Assembly (NCBI GenBank): GCA_914767885.1
Contig: CAJZBQ010000053.1
Coordinates: forward strand, 1,710,501 to 1,774,500
From: Blepharisma stoltei
Lineage: Eukaryota > Ciliophora > Heterotrichea > Heterotrichida > Blepharismidae
Length of the DNA: 64,000 nucleotides
Reading direction: 5' to 3'
The notes beneath the pieces are model-generated. The model worked only from the letters and a program-made list of their open reading frames with translations. It ran no database searches and was not told where the DNA came from. The position numbers and the translations under genes were made by a program. Below are positions 32,491 through 42,400 of this stretch, piece after piece; position 1 is the first letter of the stretch, and each line of letters begins with the position of its first letter.

Positions 32491-34215
32491 TTAATAAGCA
32501 CCTGCAGTAAGCTGTTCCAAGAAAGCTTGAAAATGTTCTTTCCTCACCTCTATATAAGTGTCTTCAAAGAAATCCCTCCTAAAATCAGCTTCAACTGCTT
32601 GGGCTGCTTCGTGGAATCTCCACCCAAAGTCGTTTCTCTGCTGCACTGCACTTGTAACTCCTGTGACTAGAAAAGTGTTTCTTGATGTGTTTAAAACACA
32701 CAAAACCATCGGCTTCGGCCTGATATTGCTTCGGAGCTCTCTATAAGCTTCCATAATAAAAGTAGTCAGCTTTTTAAGTGACAGAGGATGATGGAAATAT
32801 TTTGTTTGATTTAAACTGTCACTTGAAATAATGGCATATCTAAAATCTGCGGCTGGGTTTACAGCTTTTTTCTCTATTAAAATAGTTCCTTGTTGGACTA
32901 TGGCTTTTTGCTGGTCTTGAGCTATTTTAATCCCTTGCTCAAGATAGTTTACATCTAATAGGGCATCATGAGCAACCCAAAAATTGTTCAGCCATTTTTC
33001 ACGGTCATTTGATTCTTCTTGGTCTCCTAACAAGGTAGGTGACTCTAATAGTGCAGTAACACTATAAACTACATCAGAGGCTGAAAATTGTTTTTTTCTG
33101 TTATACTGCCTTACACAGGTGGTTAAGAATAAATCTTCTATCTCATAAGTAGCGCCTATTTGCTGCAGTTTGTCCTTGAGAGTTTTTTTATACATCGGCT
33201 TCATGAAGCAAAAATCTTGTCTGCACTCTTGTAAAGGGATTCCTAGCTGCGCGATTATTTCGTTTAGCCTTCGTTTTCCAGGCTCTCGCCATATCCCTAA
33301 CTTGCAGGCTACATAATCAGAATAATATAAAGAATCATATAAACTCCAGTGCCTATATAGCATAAGTTTCAGGTCTTTATGCTCAATATGGATATTTCCA
33401 GGAGTTTTCTTTTCTGTGTCAAAGTCCTTGGGCTCAATAATTCCATTGACTGTCCTTTGTTCGGAGTCCTGGTCCATTTCTTCAGCCTCTTCTCCACGCT
33501 GCTGATATGGGTGCTCATTAAGCCTCAAGACTTCTGTTAAGCACTCATTGATCCTTTGCTCATACTCAGACCTGTCGATTTTTCTGTGTAAATATTGGTC
33601 TGTCAGTCCTACAATCCACATCCAAAGCATATCGTTTGTAGCACGATTCATCTGCTGGGCCAGCCTATAAATAATCCCAGCAGTGCTGATACCGAAATAA
33701 ACCCCAGTTGGGTCTGGGTCATTTTTGAATCGCTTGCGCGGCTTGTCTTCTCTACCTTCCCGCCTTCTTTTTTGGCCTGGTTCGTTTTCAATTTCGCTTT
33801 CCTCTTCTTCTTGGTCTTCAGGTTCTTCAACAAAAGTATCGTCTATGAGTTTTACGTAGGCACTTTTTATATTATCAGCCCAAAAAGGCCTCTCACTGTC
33901 AAATACGTAAGAAATTAAATTCTTTTCTGGGCCTAATTGAGTCAAATCACAAGATCCTCCACAATTAAGGAAAACTAAGCATCTCAGCTCTGGGTCTGTA
34001 AATGAAGCAAGTTTCTCTTCAAGCTCTGTATAATTTGCAACAGGAATTACTCTATATTGGACGGTGTCTTTATGCAGCATTTGTGTCAGGATTTTGCATG
34101 CAGCTAAGGCATCACAGTCACCTGAGACAAGAATTGCTAAAGAGCATCCTCTTGAAAACGAAGTTTGGCGAATTTCATCATAAATTTCGTTAAGTTGGCT
34201 AAGCGGGATCAGCAT
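32491..34215 (-). CDS. CDC45: CDC45, replicative helicase (CMG) subunit
   Basis: 574 residues, uninterrupted, from MLIPLSQLNEIYDEI. Diagnostic DHH-like N-terminal motif (LVSGDCDALAACKIL), then an acidic low-complexity loop (residues ~135-165), NDMLWMWIVGLTDQYL, a second block HWSLYDSLYYSDYVACKLG, and a C-terminal block matching the CDC45 fold (GWRFHEAAQAV). It joins MCM2-7 and GINS to form the CMG helicase at replication forks. A strong match across the whole length makes the assignment secure. Confidence 0.95.
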   Translation of the reverse strand: MLIPLSQLNEIYDEIRQTSFSRGCSLAILVSGDCDALAACKILTQMLHKDTVQYRVIPVANYTELEEKLASFTDPELRCLVFLNCGGSCDLTQLGPEKNLISYVFDSERPFWADNIKSAYVKLIDDTFVEEPEDQEEEESEIENEPGQKRRREGREDKPRKRFKNDPDPTGVYFGISTAGIIYRLAQQMNRATNDMLWMWIVGLTDQYLHRKIDRSEYEQRINECLTEVLRLNEHPYQQRGEEAEEMDQDSEQRTVNGIIEPKDFDTEKKTPGNIHIEHKDLKLMLYRHWSLYDSLYYSDYVACKLGIWREPGKRRLNEIIAQLGIPLQECRQDFCFMKPMYKKTLKDKLQQIGATYEIEDLFLTTCVRQYNRKKQFSASDVVYSVTALLESPTLLGDQEESNDREKWLNNFWVAHDALLDVNYLEQGIKIAQDQQKAIVQQGTILIEKKAVNPAADFRYAIISSDSLNQTKYFHHPLSLKKLTTFIMEAYRELRSNIRPKPMVLCVLNTSRNTFLVTGVTSAVQQRNDFGWRFHEAAQAVEADFRRDFFEDTYIEVRKEHFQAFLEQLTAGAY

Positions 34216-34390
34216 TTTATTAGTAAAAATAAATTAAAATCATATTTTAGCTTATAATTATTTTTAAGTCAGATAATTTTTCTTTTTTTATAGACCCAAA
34301 TAACGCTATTCGCCTTCTCTGCACCAAATTAATTTTATAGAGCTTTTTATGACTACTTATTTGAGCAATTTGTATTAAAATCTTAATTAT

Positions 34391-34963
34391 TTAATCCCTC
34401 TTAGTTACAAAAATATTTTTGTTCTTTTTTGATATTCTTCCTCTATTATTCGCCAGCTCATCCCCTTTGCAAAACTTAAAAATCCAGCTACTTAGATGAG
34501 CCTGCTGAATCCCAAACTTTTTAGCTATTGCGTTCAGGTCTCTGTTAGCCAAATACTCAGTGACCACTTTTATTTTAAATTCGCGTGAATAAAGTCTTCT
34601 TCCTTCAGGAGAAAATTGAAGATCAGACTCTGAAAGAGCGTTGCCTTGGGCTAGTGAATCTGAGGATGGATAATATACAAAATTGTTGTCAGAAGCTTCA
34701 AGAATTGTATCTAAAATGTAGCTAGATACTCCCAAACGTATCCCTGAAGCCCTAGTTCCGAATTTTTGAACGTATGTTATAAGAGAATCACGTATAAATA
34801 TAAAAAATTTGTGCAGTTCAGGCTTGAGATTGCCTAATAAAGCGTGAATTGCATCATGCGAAGTTTGGGACAGTTGAGATGTGCGGTCAACACCAATTGT
34901 AAGAGCTAGGACTTCTAAATCGATATTCATGGCATCAGCCATTAAGAATGGGGCTTTTGACAT
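34391..34963 (-). CDS. Small protein with C-terminal helix-turn-helix
   Basis: 190 residues. The N-terminal two-thirds is helical and unrecognised. Residues ~130-165 (YSREFKIKVVTEYLANRD...FGIQQAHLSSWI) form a helix-turn-helix of the psq/transposase-8 style, as used by transposase DNA-binding domains. No catalytic domain follows, so it may be a domesticated DNA-binding relic or an ordinary regulator. Intact frame, no inserts, compact flanks. Confidence 0.6.
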   Translation of the reverse strand: MSKAPFLMADAMNIDLEVLALTIGVDRTSQLSQTSHDAIHALLGNLKPELHKFFIFIRDSLITYVQKFGTRASGIRLGVSSYILDTILEASDNNFVYYPSSDSLAQGNALSESDLQFSPEGRRLYSREFKIKVVTEYLANRDLNAIAKKFGIQQAHLSSWIFKFCKGDELANNRGRISKKNKNIFVTKRD

Positions 34964-35015
34964 ATTTATTTTTTAATAAGAAAAAATGTATAATTAATTT
35001 GTTATTTTAAATAAT

Positions 35016-37196
35016 TTAATTAATCTTACCCACTAGCTTAACTTTACCTTGATATAAAATTTCAAACTTCCCTGTATCACATATTGGGCTATCTTTTCTA
35101 TCAACTACCACTTTAACTAAATCTGCTAGCACTTGCTTAACAAGTAACTCAGTCACAGGAGTGCTATAATCCATTGCTGGGCTTGAATTTATTTCTATTA
35201 GCCATGGTTTTAAATTTTCATCTATCATAAAATCATAGCCAAGGATTTCAAACGATTTTCTTCTCCCAAAATTTCCAACGGACAAAATCGTGGCTTTCAC
35301 TATTTCTTTTATTTTTAAAAATATTTCACTCCACATGTCTCTTCCGTAAATAGAGAATAACTGTTCTTTAAATCGATCAATATGCCACATGCAGCCATCT
35401 TCAATTCCATCAAACGCTTCAGAGTTTTTAGAAATGCTGTTATTTGTTAAATGGACAAATAAGTTGTTAAGATTCTCAGCATTGTATTTTTCCACGCTGA
35501 ATCTGAGGTAGCATTCGTTGTAAATCCAAATTATAAGTGGGTCTGAAGAAGAAATTAGCACCCATTGTCGGATGTCAAATTTTCTTTGGTCGAGCAATAG
35601 AGGATTTTCAATATATTTTTGAATTACCCACTTTTCAGAGTTATTTACGTAATTCCTTATATTATAATAGAAATAAATGCTGACTTCGACGGGAGATGGA
35701 CTAAGAGGCTCACTTCTTATAGAGCAGGTAGGCCCGATGAAGCAGAAAATAATGTCTCTGTCACTTTTTGAAGTAGGCTTTCGGGTTTAGGGATGCAGGC
35801 CGAAGAGGGAAGTTTTGTTTCTCCCAAAAACTTTTCCCGGTCTTGCCAGAAGGGCTTGACAGGTTTTGTTTCCCACTTAGTCTTTGCCTATCCTGATTGA
35901 GGGGGATCCGCAAGAGGTGGCTCTAACCTAAGGAGATAAGCAGGCTAGTGGTCTATCTGCTTATGGCATTATAATTTTAAATGAGCTTACCTTATATCAT
36001 TAAGTTCTGAAAATATAGCAATATCCCTTCCTCTTGATTTCCCCCCTGGTTTTACTATCCATATCTTGCCAGTCCCATTAATGAAAAACTGAGGGTCAGC
36101 CTCTGAAAGTCTTTCAAGACAAGATTTCGCTAAGTTCATCAGCTTATCTGTTTCTTCCAACGAGTCAATTTTGAGCTCTTTCAAATAGCTTGAAACATCA
36201 AACGGAGTATTTGAAATCAGATTCCTTCATTCCACATTAGACATCAAAGTCATCTGCTCACCACCTGTATTTCTCCTATTAAAATCAATCCACCTTTCTA
36301 AAATTACTATACACAGCACCAATTTTTCCATCAAAAACTCATCATTTTTTTCCAAAAATTGTTTATACTTCTTTGCTATAATTTCTTATAGCCTTCCATG
36401 TGTAGGTTTCTGTTTCACACGTTGAAAAATCTTTTGCATGTGGAAGCAAGCCAATAAGCAGGCTTCACATGCTAAAAAAAATTTTCCGCGTGTGGAGCAG
36501 AATTCCACACGTGGAAGGCTATAAGTAATTATAGCAAGAAATTATAACTCTTCCTGTAATCCTTAAAATCTTATAGTGCTCTAAAAACTCATTCATTTCA
36601 TCCTTAAGTTTAAAACACCTTGGGAAAAATTGGGAAGAGCCTGATTTAGGAGCATTCAGTCGTTTTAAGTTAGAACAAAGCCTTCATTTAGTAACAAGTT
36701 CTTGGTTTTTAGGGAAATGGTTGCAAACTTGCCAATCTTTTATTAAGATTGGCACTTTCCCTTTTCTTGATCACAAAAAATCATAAAATGTGCTGTTTAC
36801 ATCTGTATTTTCAGCCCAGCCTCTTTCAAGAAGTGCTGCTCGAATATCAGGGTATTCTCCGTTTATGATGAAAACTTTGCAGTCTTTTGAAAATCCATGA
36901 GCGGCTTTTCATGAATCTAGGCTAGTTAGTTTTCTCTGAATAGCATTTGAAGTAGAAATTGGCTTAATTTTTTCAGCTGCCTTAGGATTTAAATGACTAG
37001 ACTTTAATTTAACTTGCGCCATGCTATTAGATCGAGACATTGGCGGTTCTTCAGCTGCTGAATTTTTTGATTTTTTAATAGAATTATCATCTTTAGATTT
37101 GGTAGGGGCTTTTATTTCTTCCTCATTTGAGTCCATAGTAGGCTTTTTAGGCTTTATGGTGTTTTCTTCAACAAGAGGTTTCCTTTCTGAAAGCAT
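35016..37196 (-). CDS. Tubulin-tyrosine-ligase-like protein (TTLL3/8-type glycylase)
   Basis: 559 residues after removal of a retro-like insert (35655-35989) and a short TIR element (36381-36546). The basic, Ser-rich N-terminus (residues 1-95) precedes the ATP-grasp core: KIWIVKPGGKSRGRDI, QRKFDIRQWVLI, YNECYLRFSVEKYN, VHLTNNSI and WLIEINSSPAMDYSTPVT. The SPAMDYSTPVT tail resembles the glycylating TTLL3/TTLL8 group, which adds glycine to axonemal tubulin. ATP-binding and Mg residues look intact. TGA Trp occurs at LDSWKAAHG and FLWSRKGK. Glycylase versus glutamylase is inference from the tail motif. Confidence 0.82.
35663..35989 (+). mobile_element. SINE/LINE-like insert in TTLL gene
   Basis: 327 bp with an 8-bp duplication CCTTATAT (35655, 35990). 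Homologous to the 19628 insert (TATAGAGCAGGTAGGCCCG, AAGAGGGAAGTTTTG). Removing one repeat plus the insert gives NDIRNYVNNSE in frame. Confidence 0.75.
36381..36546. mobile_element. Short TIR element/IES in TTLL gene
   Basis: 166 bp bounded by TATA repeats. Inverted ends TATAGCCTTCCA...TGGAAGGCTATA are extended by AATT(T/A)CTTATAG. Removal gives RITGRVI/AKKYKQF in frame. Confidence 0.75.
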
Positions 37197-37243
37197 ATTA
37201 ATAAAAGTTACAAAATAAAATTCTTTTTAATAAGATAATCAAT

Positions 37244-38886
37244 TTAATTATTTCTATAATCTATCTGATGCCCAAAAAATAATACATATCCTGCATCGAT
37301 ATTAGGGTACTGATGGTTATCATTCATTTCTGTCATTCGTGATTCTGGGTTAATTAGCTTCACATACACAAATTTGCCTGAGAAAATTTCTATCAAGCTT
37401 ATCCGGATTTTATTGCAGCTCCTCTTTGTGAATTTTCCCCAAATCATTGGTTTCAATGCATTTTGGGTCCAATTGAATATCATGCACTGATATCCTTCTT
37501 CTTTTTCTTCAATAAAAGAATACTGCTTCGGGATTTTTATATCATTTTCTTGCAAATTTTGTATATCGTCTACAGTAAATAAATTGTCATAAGCCTTTAA
37601 CTCTTCACTTTCTATATCAATGCTACTATCACTTATGAAAGCCATAAAAGTTTCCACTGGACATGTGAAATTCCCTTCACGGCTGAATTCGAGAGCCCTT
37701 ATTGAAGCTACAATGCTGCTGTTTTCTACAGCTGTGTAGTCTATAGGCTGGATTAAGACGTAAGGGTCTTTTTCATTTCTCCTGTACTTCTCAATTTTAG
37801 GCTCATGCTTCACTAAGACTTTGTAAATTCTTTCATATTCTTTCATTGCATCGCGCTTAGCTTTTGTGCTTCTAATATTATCAGTAAAAATGCGTCCAGC
37901 TTCCCTCCAAGCCTGCTTATAGATTTGTTCCTCATAATAGCTAGGCTCATCCCCTTCATCTAAAACATGATGTGGATAAATTTCTTTCTTAACTTAACTT
38001 AGTATTGGTATTTAAGGTGTCTAATGCTGCACCCTAATAAATAGGGCTATAGCTAAACTAGTGACGTCTCGAGCCATCTTGGAATCGCGATGGTCAGCCC
38101 ACCGGCCAAGCCTTCTATCGACGCTTCGCCTCAGTCGCTGCACATCTCACCCGGCGGCGCGTTGCCGATGCCTTGCCTTGACTCAGCTCCTGCGCGTGTT
38201 CCACCTAAAGGTCATCCTCCCGTGGGGATGTGCTGAGAGGTAAAACTCTGAGCCTCTTGAATGCACTGAGGAGCTGTTTCTTTGGTTATCCCCAAAGTTA
38301 AACAGCTATTGCTTCGCTGAAGTTCTCGAGAGAAAACTCAAACCTCATAAATAAAATTCCATGAGGGAGAGAAAATTAGCAGAGCTAATTTCTCTCGAAC
38401 CGAATGCCATTTTATTTATGGATAAATTTCTTTCAAGATCCTATTTTTCCTTACCAGTGATACAGCTTCATGACGAATTCTTTCATAATCTTGAAAATCC
38501 AATGTAGAAGAAAGTACGCCAGCTATATTCAGATTGAGTTTATTATCTCTCGTACAATAGCCAGGACCATTCTCATGGAACAATGAGTCAACCCACCAAA
38601 TCACTTCGTCTTCGTCAACACCGCCAGTTGTGGCAAAGCCTGTAAATTTCAATTTTTCTATACTTGATCTATGAAGCGCTTTGCTCAAAAGATCTTCTGT
38701 TTTTACTTTTGATAGACAGAGAGATTTTGATAGATGGAAAACATTGGATAGATATCGAGAAAGATTGTAGGGGTGTCGGGAAATTGAAAGAAAGTCTCGA
38801 TTCAACAAGCTAAAGCTGAGAAAAACTTCAGGGATAGAAAGATACTGCATAATTTCACCTAAAAGTGCATCTGGGAGGATTTCCAT
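37244..38886 (-). CDS. F-box protein split by a retro-like insert
   Basis: F-box at the N-terminus (LPDALLGEIMQYLSIPEVFL). The helical middle contains TGGVDEDEVIWWVDSLF, and the C-terminal beta-rich domain contains YQCMIFNWTQNAL and GYVLFFGHQI. Removing the 446 bp at 37989-38434 joins LKEIYP/HHVLDEGDEPSYYEEQ; the product is 398 residues. An F-box suggests an SCF ubiquitin ligase adaptor; the C-terminal domain is not recognised. The start codon lies in an AT-rich stretch after 38887. Confidence 0.72.
37989..38419 (-). mobile_element. SINE/LINE-like insert in F-box gene
   Basis: 431 bp between GGATAAATTTCTTTC repeats at 37974-37988 and 38420-38434. The half near the right end is homologous to the 25488 insert (ACTCAGCTCCTGCGC..., CGAACCGAATGCCATTTTAT). 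The left half is GC-rich and differs, so these may be subfamilies. Confidence 0.88.
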
Positions 38887-39448
38887 GATTTTATTATTAA
38901 TTATTGTGTTTCTTTAATTTTTATCCCCAAAAACTCAAAATTTAAACCTAAATGTGTTTAGATAGATAAAATGCAATATAATTTTTCTAAAATTTTGGTA
39001 TAATTTTTAAAAGTTATGAATTAATAAAGCCTTAAGCTTTAAAAACACGTACCAAAATTATGATATTTTTCTCATTAAAATTCTTCAATGGGCTATATTT
39101 TGTGATCTCATTCTTGACATTACTTTCCTTTGCCATATCCCAAGATGACACTCGTGAAGAAACACAAAATAAAATTGGATTGTGCTTTTTTTTCTGGTAA
39201 AAACAAAGATAAATATTGAGCAAATAGAATTTAAACATTTTTGCAGTCTTTTTTAAAAGATATGCTAATTTCTGCAAAATAAAAAGCATGATTTTGCAGT
39301 GCGTACAGACAGTAACGACTGAAGATGCACTTAATTCTGTGGAAAACTCTTATTACATAAGAAAAAGAGGCTCATTCGCTAACAATCATTTTTTATAAAT
39401 AAATTATTTTTAATAGAGATGATAACGGTTCAAAGAATTTCAATAATT
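38887..39448. other. Intergenic AT-rich stretch
   Basis: About 560 bp between the F-box and NPRL3 genes. A minus-strand frame at 39032-39289 is Lys/Phe/Leu-rich and looks like compositional noise. No other signal seen. Confidence 0.5.
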
Positions 39449-42400
39449 TTAAGCATGCATAACTGCCCTTATTAAATTAGAATAGTTGTTCACACAAGAA
39501 ATTATTGCCTCTTGGGAAATTTTTTCTTTCCAAGAGACTTCTTCTATGATAAATTTTCCTGTTCCATATGGCGCTACTTTTGAAAAAATACTATATTGCT
39601 CACTATTATCATTATTTTGAGCCAAAAATTGACTTAACAAATCTCTTGGGATTGGCTCATTTAAAGAATATAGAACTTTCTCTTCAATAGCGCGATAAGG
39701 CGCATTCCTAGGTTTTACCGATGAGTCTTGGACCTATGAAAAACTGTTATTCCTTATTCATGGGGGAGACAAACAGCCTAAATAAAGAATTCTGCCTGAT
39801 CAATCTCGAGAACTTGAAGAGAGGCTGTGTGGAAAAATTACATTTTGGTTCGTCAAATAGATCTGACGAGCCAATTCTGGCCAGTACTTGAAATAAAAAA
39901 TGAATTTTATTAATTTTCTGATGAAGAGTATGATCAGAAATTTAATATAGAACTTTCACTTCAATAGCACGATAAGGCGTGTTTCCTGGTTTGACTAAAA
40001 GTTCTTTGGCAGCTGAAAGTCTGCTTTTTCTTCTTTGTAGGAGAGGCAAACAGTGAAAATGAAGAGTTCTACCTGATCCAGTTTCGAGAACTTGAAGGAA
40101 GGGTTCTTTGCCTGACTAAAGACTTTTAAAGAAGATTAAATTTAAGAGTTTTTAACTTAAGAGCCCAGACTTTAGCGAAATGCTCTGTTTGGGTTAAATG
40201 GAAATTCTTGAAGTTTAAATTCAGCAGACCTGCAATGTGGGCAACTAATTACAGTGCTCAGCCGACATTCCTGATGCATTGGCTGAGAGCAGCAAGATGT
40301 GTAGGAAAGTTGACCCCTGTTTGAAAAGCAGATGATGCAAGGATTAAGTCTGGAATCCTCAGCCACTTCCATTTCATCTGATTCGAGAGACAGTCTAGAA
40401 AGGAGCTTATCAATATTTGCATTGATATATCTCTTAACTGTGCCTCTTCTTTTGATTTTAGGCAATTGAGCTGTCAGTCCAGCACTCATGTGTGCATTGA
40501 GCATTTTAATGGCAACTTCCGAGCCATCTTGCCCAAGTCTATTGTTGCTTGCTGATCTTCTTTCTGGGTGAAACAGCAGGTTGCTTGGCTCGTAGTAGTA
40601 TCCAATAATGATTAGTAAAACATGTAATTCATTTTTCAATGATTTGATTACATTTTTGCATTCGAGATCTGAAAACTTTAGAGAAAGAACTTATTTTCTA
40701 TTAGATATCTCGCAGATTCATTGCTCATTATTAAGTTTAAATCTTTATCATCATCAGCTATGTGCATCAATTATTTTTAATGCTCCATATACTCCACAAT
40801 TTGCTTTTGTAGAAAGAGTTATTAGTTTTATTAAGCGAAAATTTAAGAGTATTCAAGAAGGACTTATTTTAAACAAATTAGAAATATCAATTAATTATGC
40901 TGCTGGAATGATAAATATGAAAGCATTAATGAAAAGCATTGTTGAAAAATATTCTATATTAGCTTTAAGGGGTCAAGATCTAGGAGATTAAAATGAAAAT
41001 AGTGTGTCAATAACTTTTTGATTATTTTAAGATAGTAAAATATTAAAGTTAAAAAAAGAAATGGCTTAAGTGAACTATACAAAAAGTTACCCCTCATGGA
41101 GCGAGCTCCTATAAGAAATCAGGTTCTGTATTAATTGCAGATCTTAATGATTTTAAATGAAGTTTTATTCAACTAATGAAATTTTCTTGAATTCACCTGC
41201 ATCCTATCGATCTCAACTTCGCTTCTCGTTTTGACTTATTAAATTAAAAATTTAAAAAAAATGGCTTAAGTGAACTATACAAAAAGTTACCCCTCATGGA
41301 GCGAGCTCCTATGAGAAATCAGGTTCTGAATTAATTGCAGATCTTAATGATTTTAAATGAAGTTTTATTCAACTAATGAAATTTTCTTGAATTCACCTGC
41401 ATCCTATCGATCTGAACTTCACTTCTCTTTTTTCCATTTAAATCTTCTATTAAAAGTTTGAATTTTAAATTTTAAAACAAATTTAAGATGGTTAAGTCAC
41501 CATGAAAAAATCAAATTATAAAAATCATTACTGGCATCGTCTCCCTAAGGCAGTAAAGAGTATTGATTACGTTATTTTTTATGCTTAAATTATCTCTTTA
41601 AATCTTCTATTAAAAGTTTGAATTTTGAATTTTTAAAAAAATTATTAAGATGGTTAAGTCACTATGAAAAAAGTCAAATTTTAAAAATCATTACTGGCAT
41701 CGTCTCCCTAAGGCAGTAAAGAGTATTCATTATATTATCATAACGATTTAATTATCTCTTTAAATCTTCTATTAAAAGTATGAATTTTGAATTTTATTGT
41801 CAAAAGGAATTATTAAAATTCTGATCATACTCTTCATCAGAAAATTAATAAAATTCATTTTTTATTTCAAGTACTGGCCAGAATTGGCTCGTCAGATCCA
41901 TTTGACGAACCAAAATGTAATTTTTCCACACAGCCTCTCTTCATGTTCTCGAGATTAATCAGGCAGAATTCTTTATTTAGGCTGTTTGTCTCCCCCATGA
42001 ATAAGGAATAGCAGGTTTTCATATGTCCAAGACCGTCCGGTAAAACCTAGGAATGCGCCTTATCGCGCTATTGAAGAGAAAGTTCTATAATATTTTTTTG
42101 TCTCTTTCGGCAAATTTTTAGGAAAAAGATAAAGAAAATAATGATAATCTTCAATAATATTTTTTCTAAGAAGCCATGTTAAAACAGTGATCAATTTTTT
42201 GCCTTTAATTTTGTTAACCTCTAAATCCCTCAACATTATTGGAGACTGAAGCTTATTCAATAAGTCTGCAAAACTGCCAACTTTCCCTTGAAAAACTCTA
42301 TCAAACTCTCCGTTAAGCACTTGCGTGTATTTTCAATTAGGCCCAACAGCAATTATGCTGTTTAAGCCTAGTGCTGGAATTATTTTTGCCTTTTTTCAAA

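Larger units (their letters stand above)
39671..42087. mobile_element. 2.4 kb TIR transposon (IS630/Tc1-like) in NPRL3
   Basis: Flanked by TA (39669-39670, 42088-42089). Terminal inverted repeats about 270 bp (39671-39945 and 41817-42087), nearly identical, tip TAGAACTTTCTCTTC. The interior holds a second diverged TIR copy (39948-40140), a RING-type frame on the minus strand, a transposase C-terminal fragment on the plus strand, and tandem repeats. The transposase is truncated, so this copy is probably non-autonomous. Removal restores the NPRL3 frame exactly. Confidence 0.88.

Noticed and set aside
39032-39289. Minus-strand frame between F-box and NPRL3 genes
   Set aside because: Composition is AT-driven (Lys, Phe, Leu), no domain, no support from spacing.
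41045-41810. Tandem repeats considered as a CRISPR-like or telomeric array
   Set aside because: Long (~160-209 bp) degenerate units with no spacers; internal to a transposon in a eukaryotic setting.
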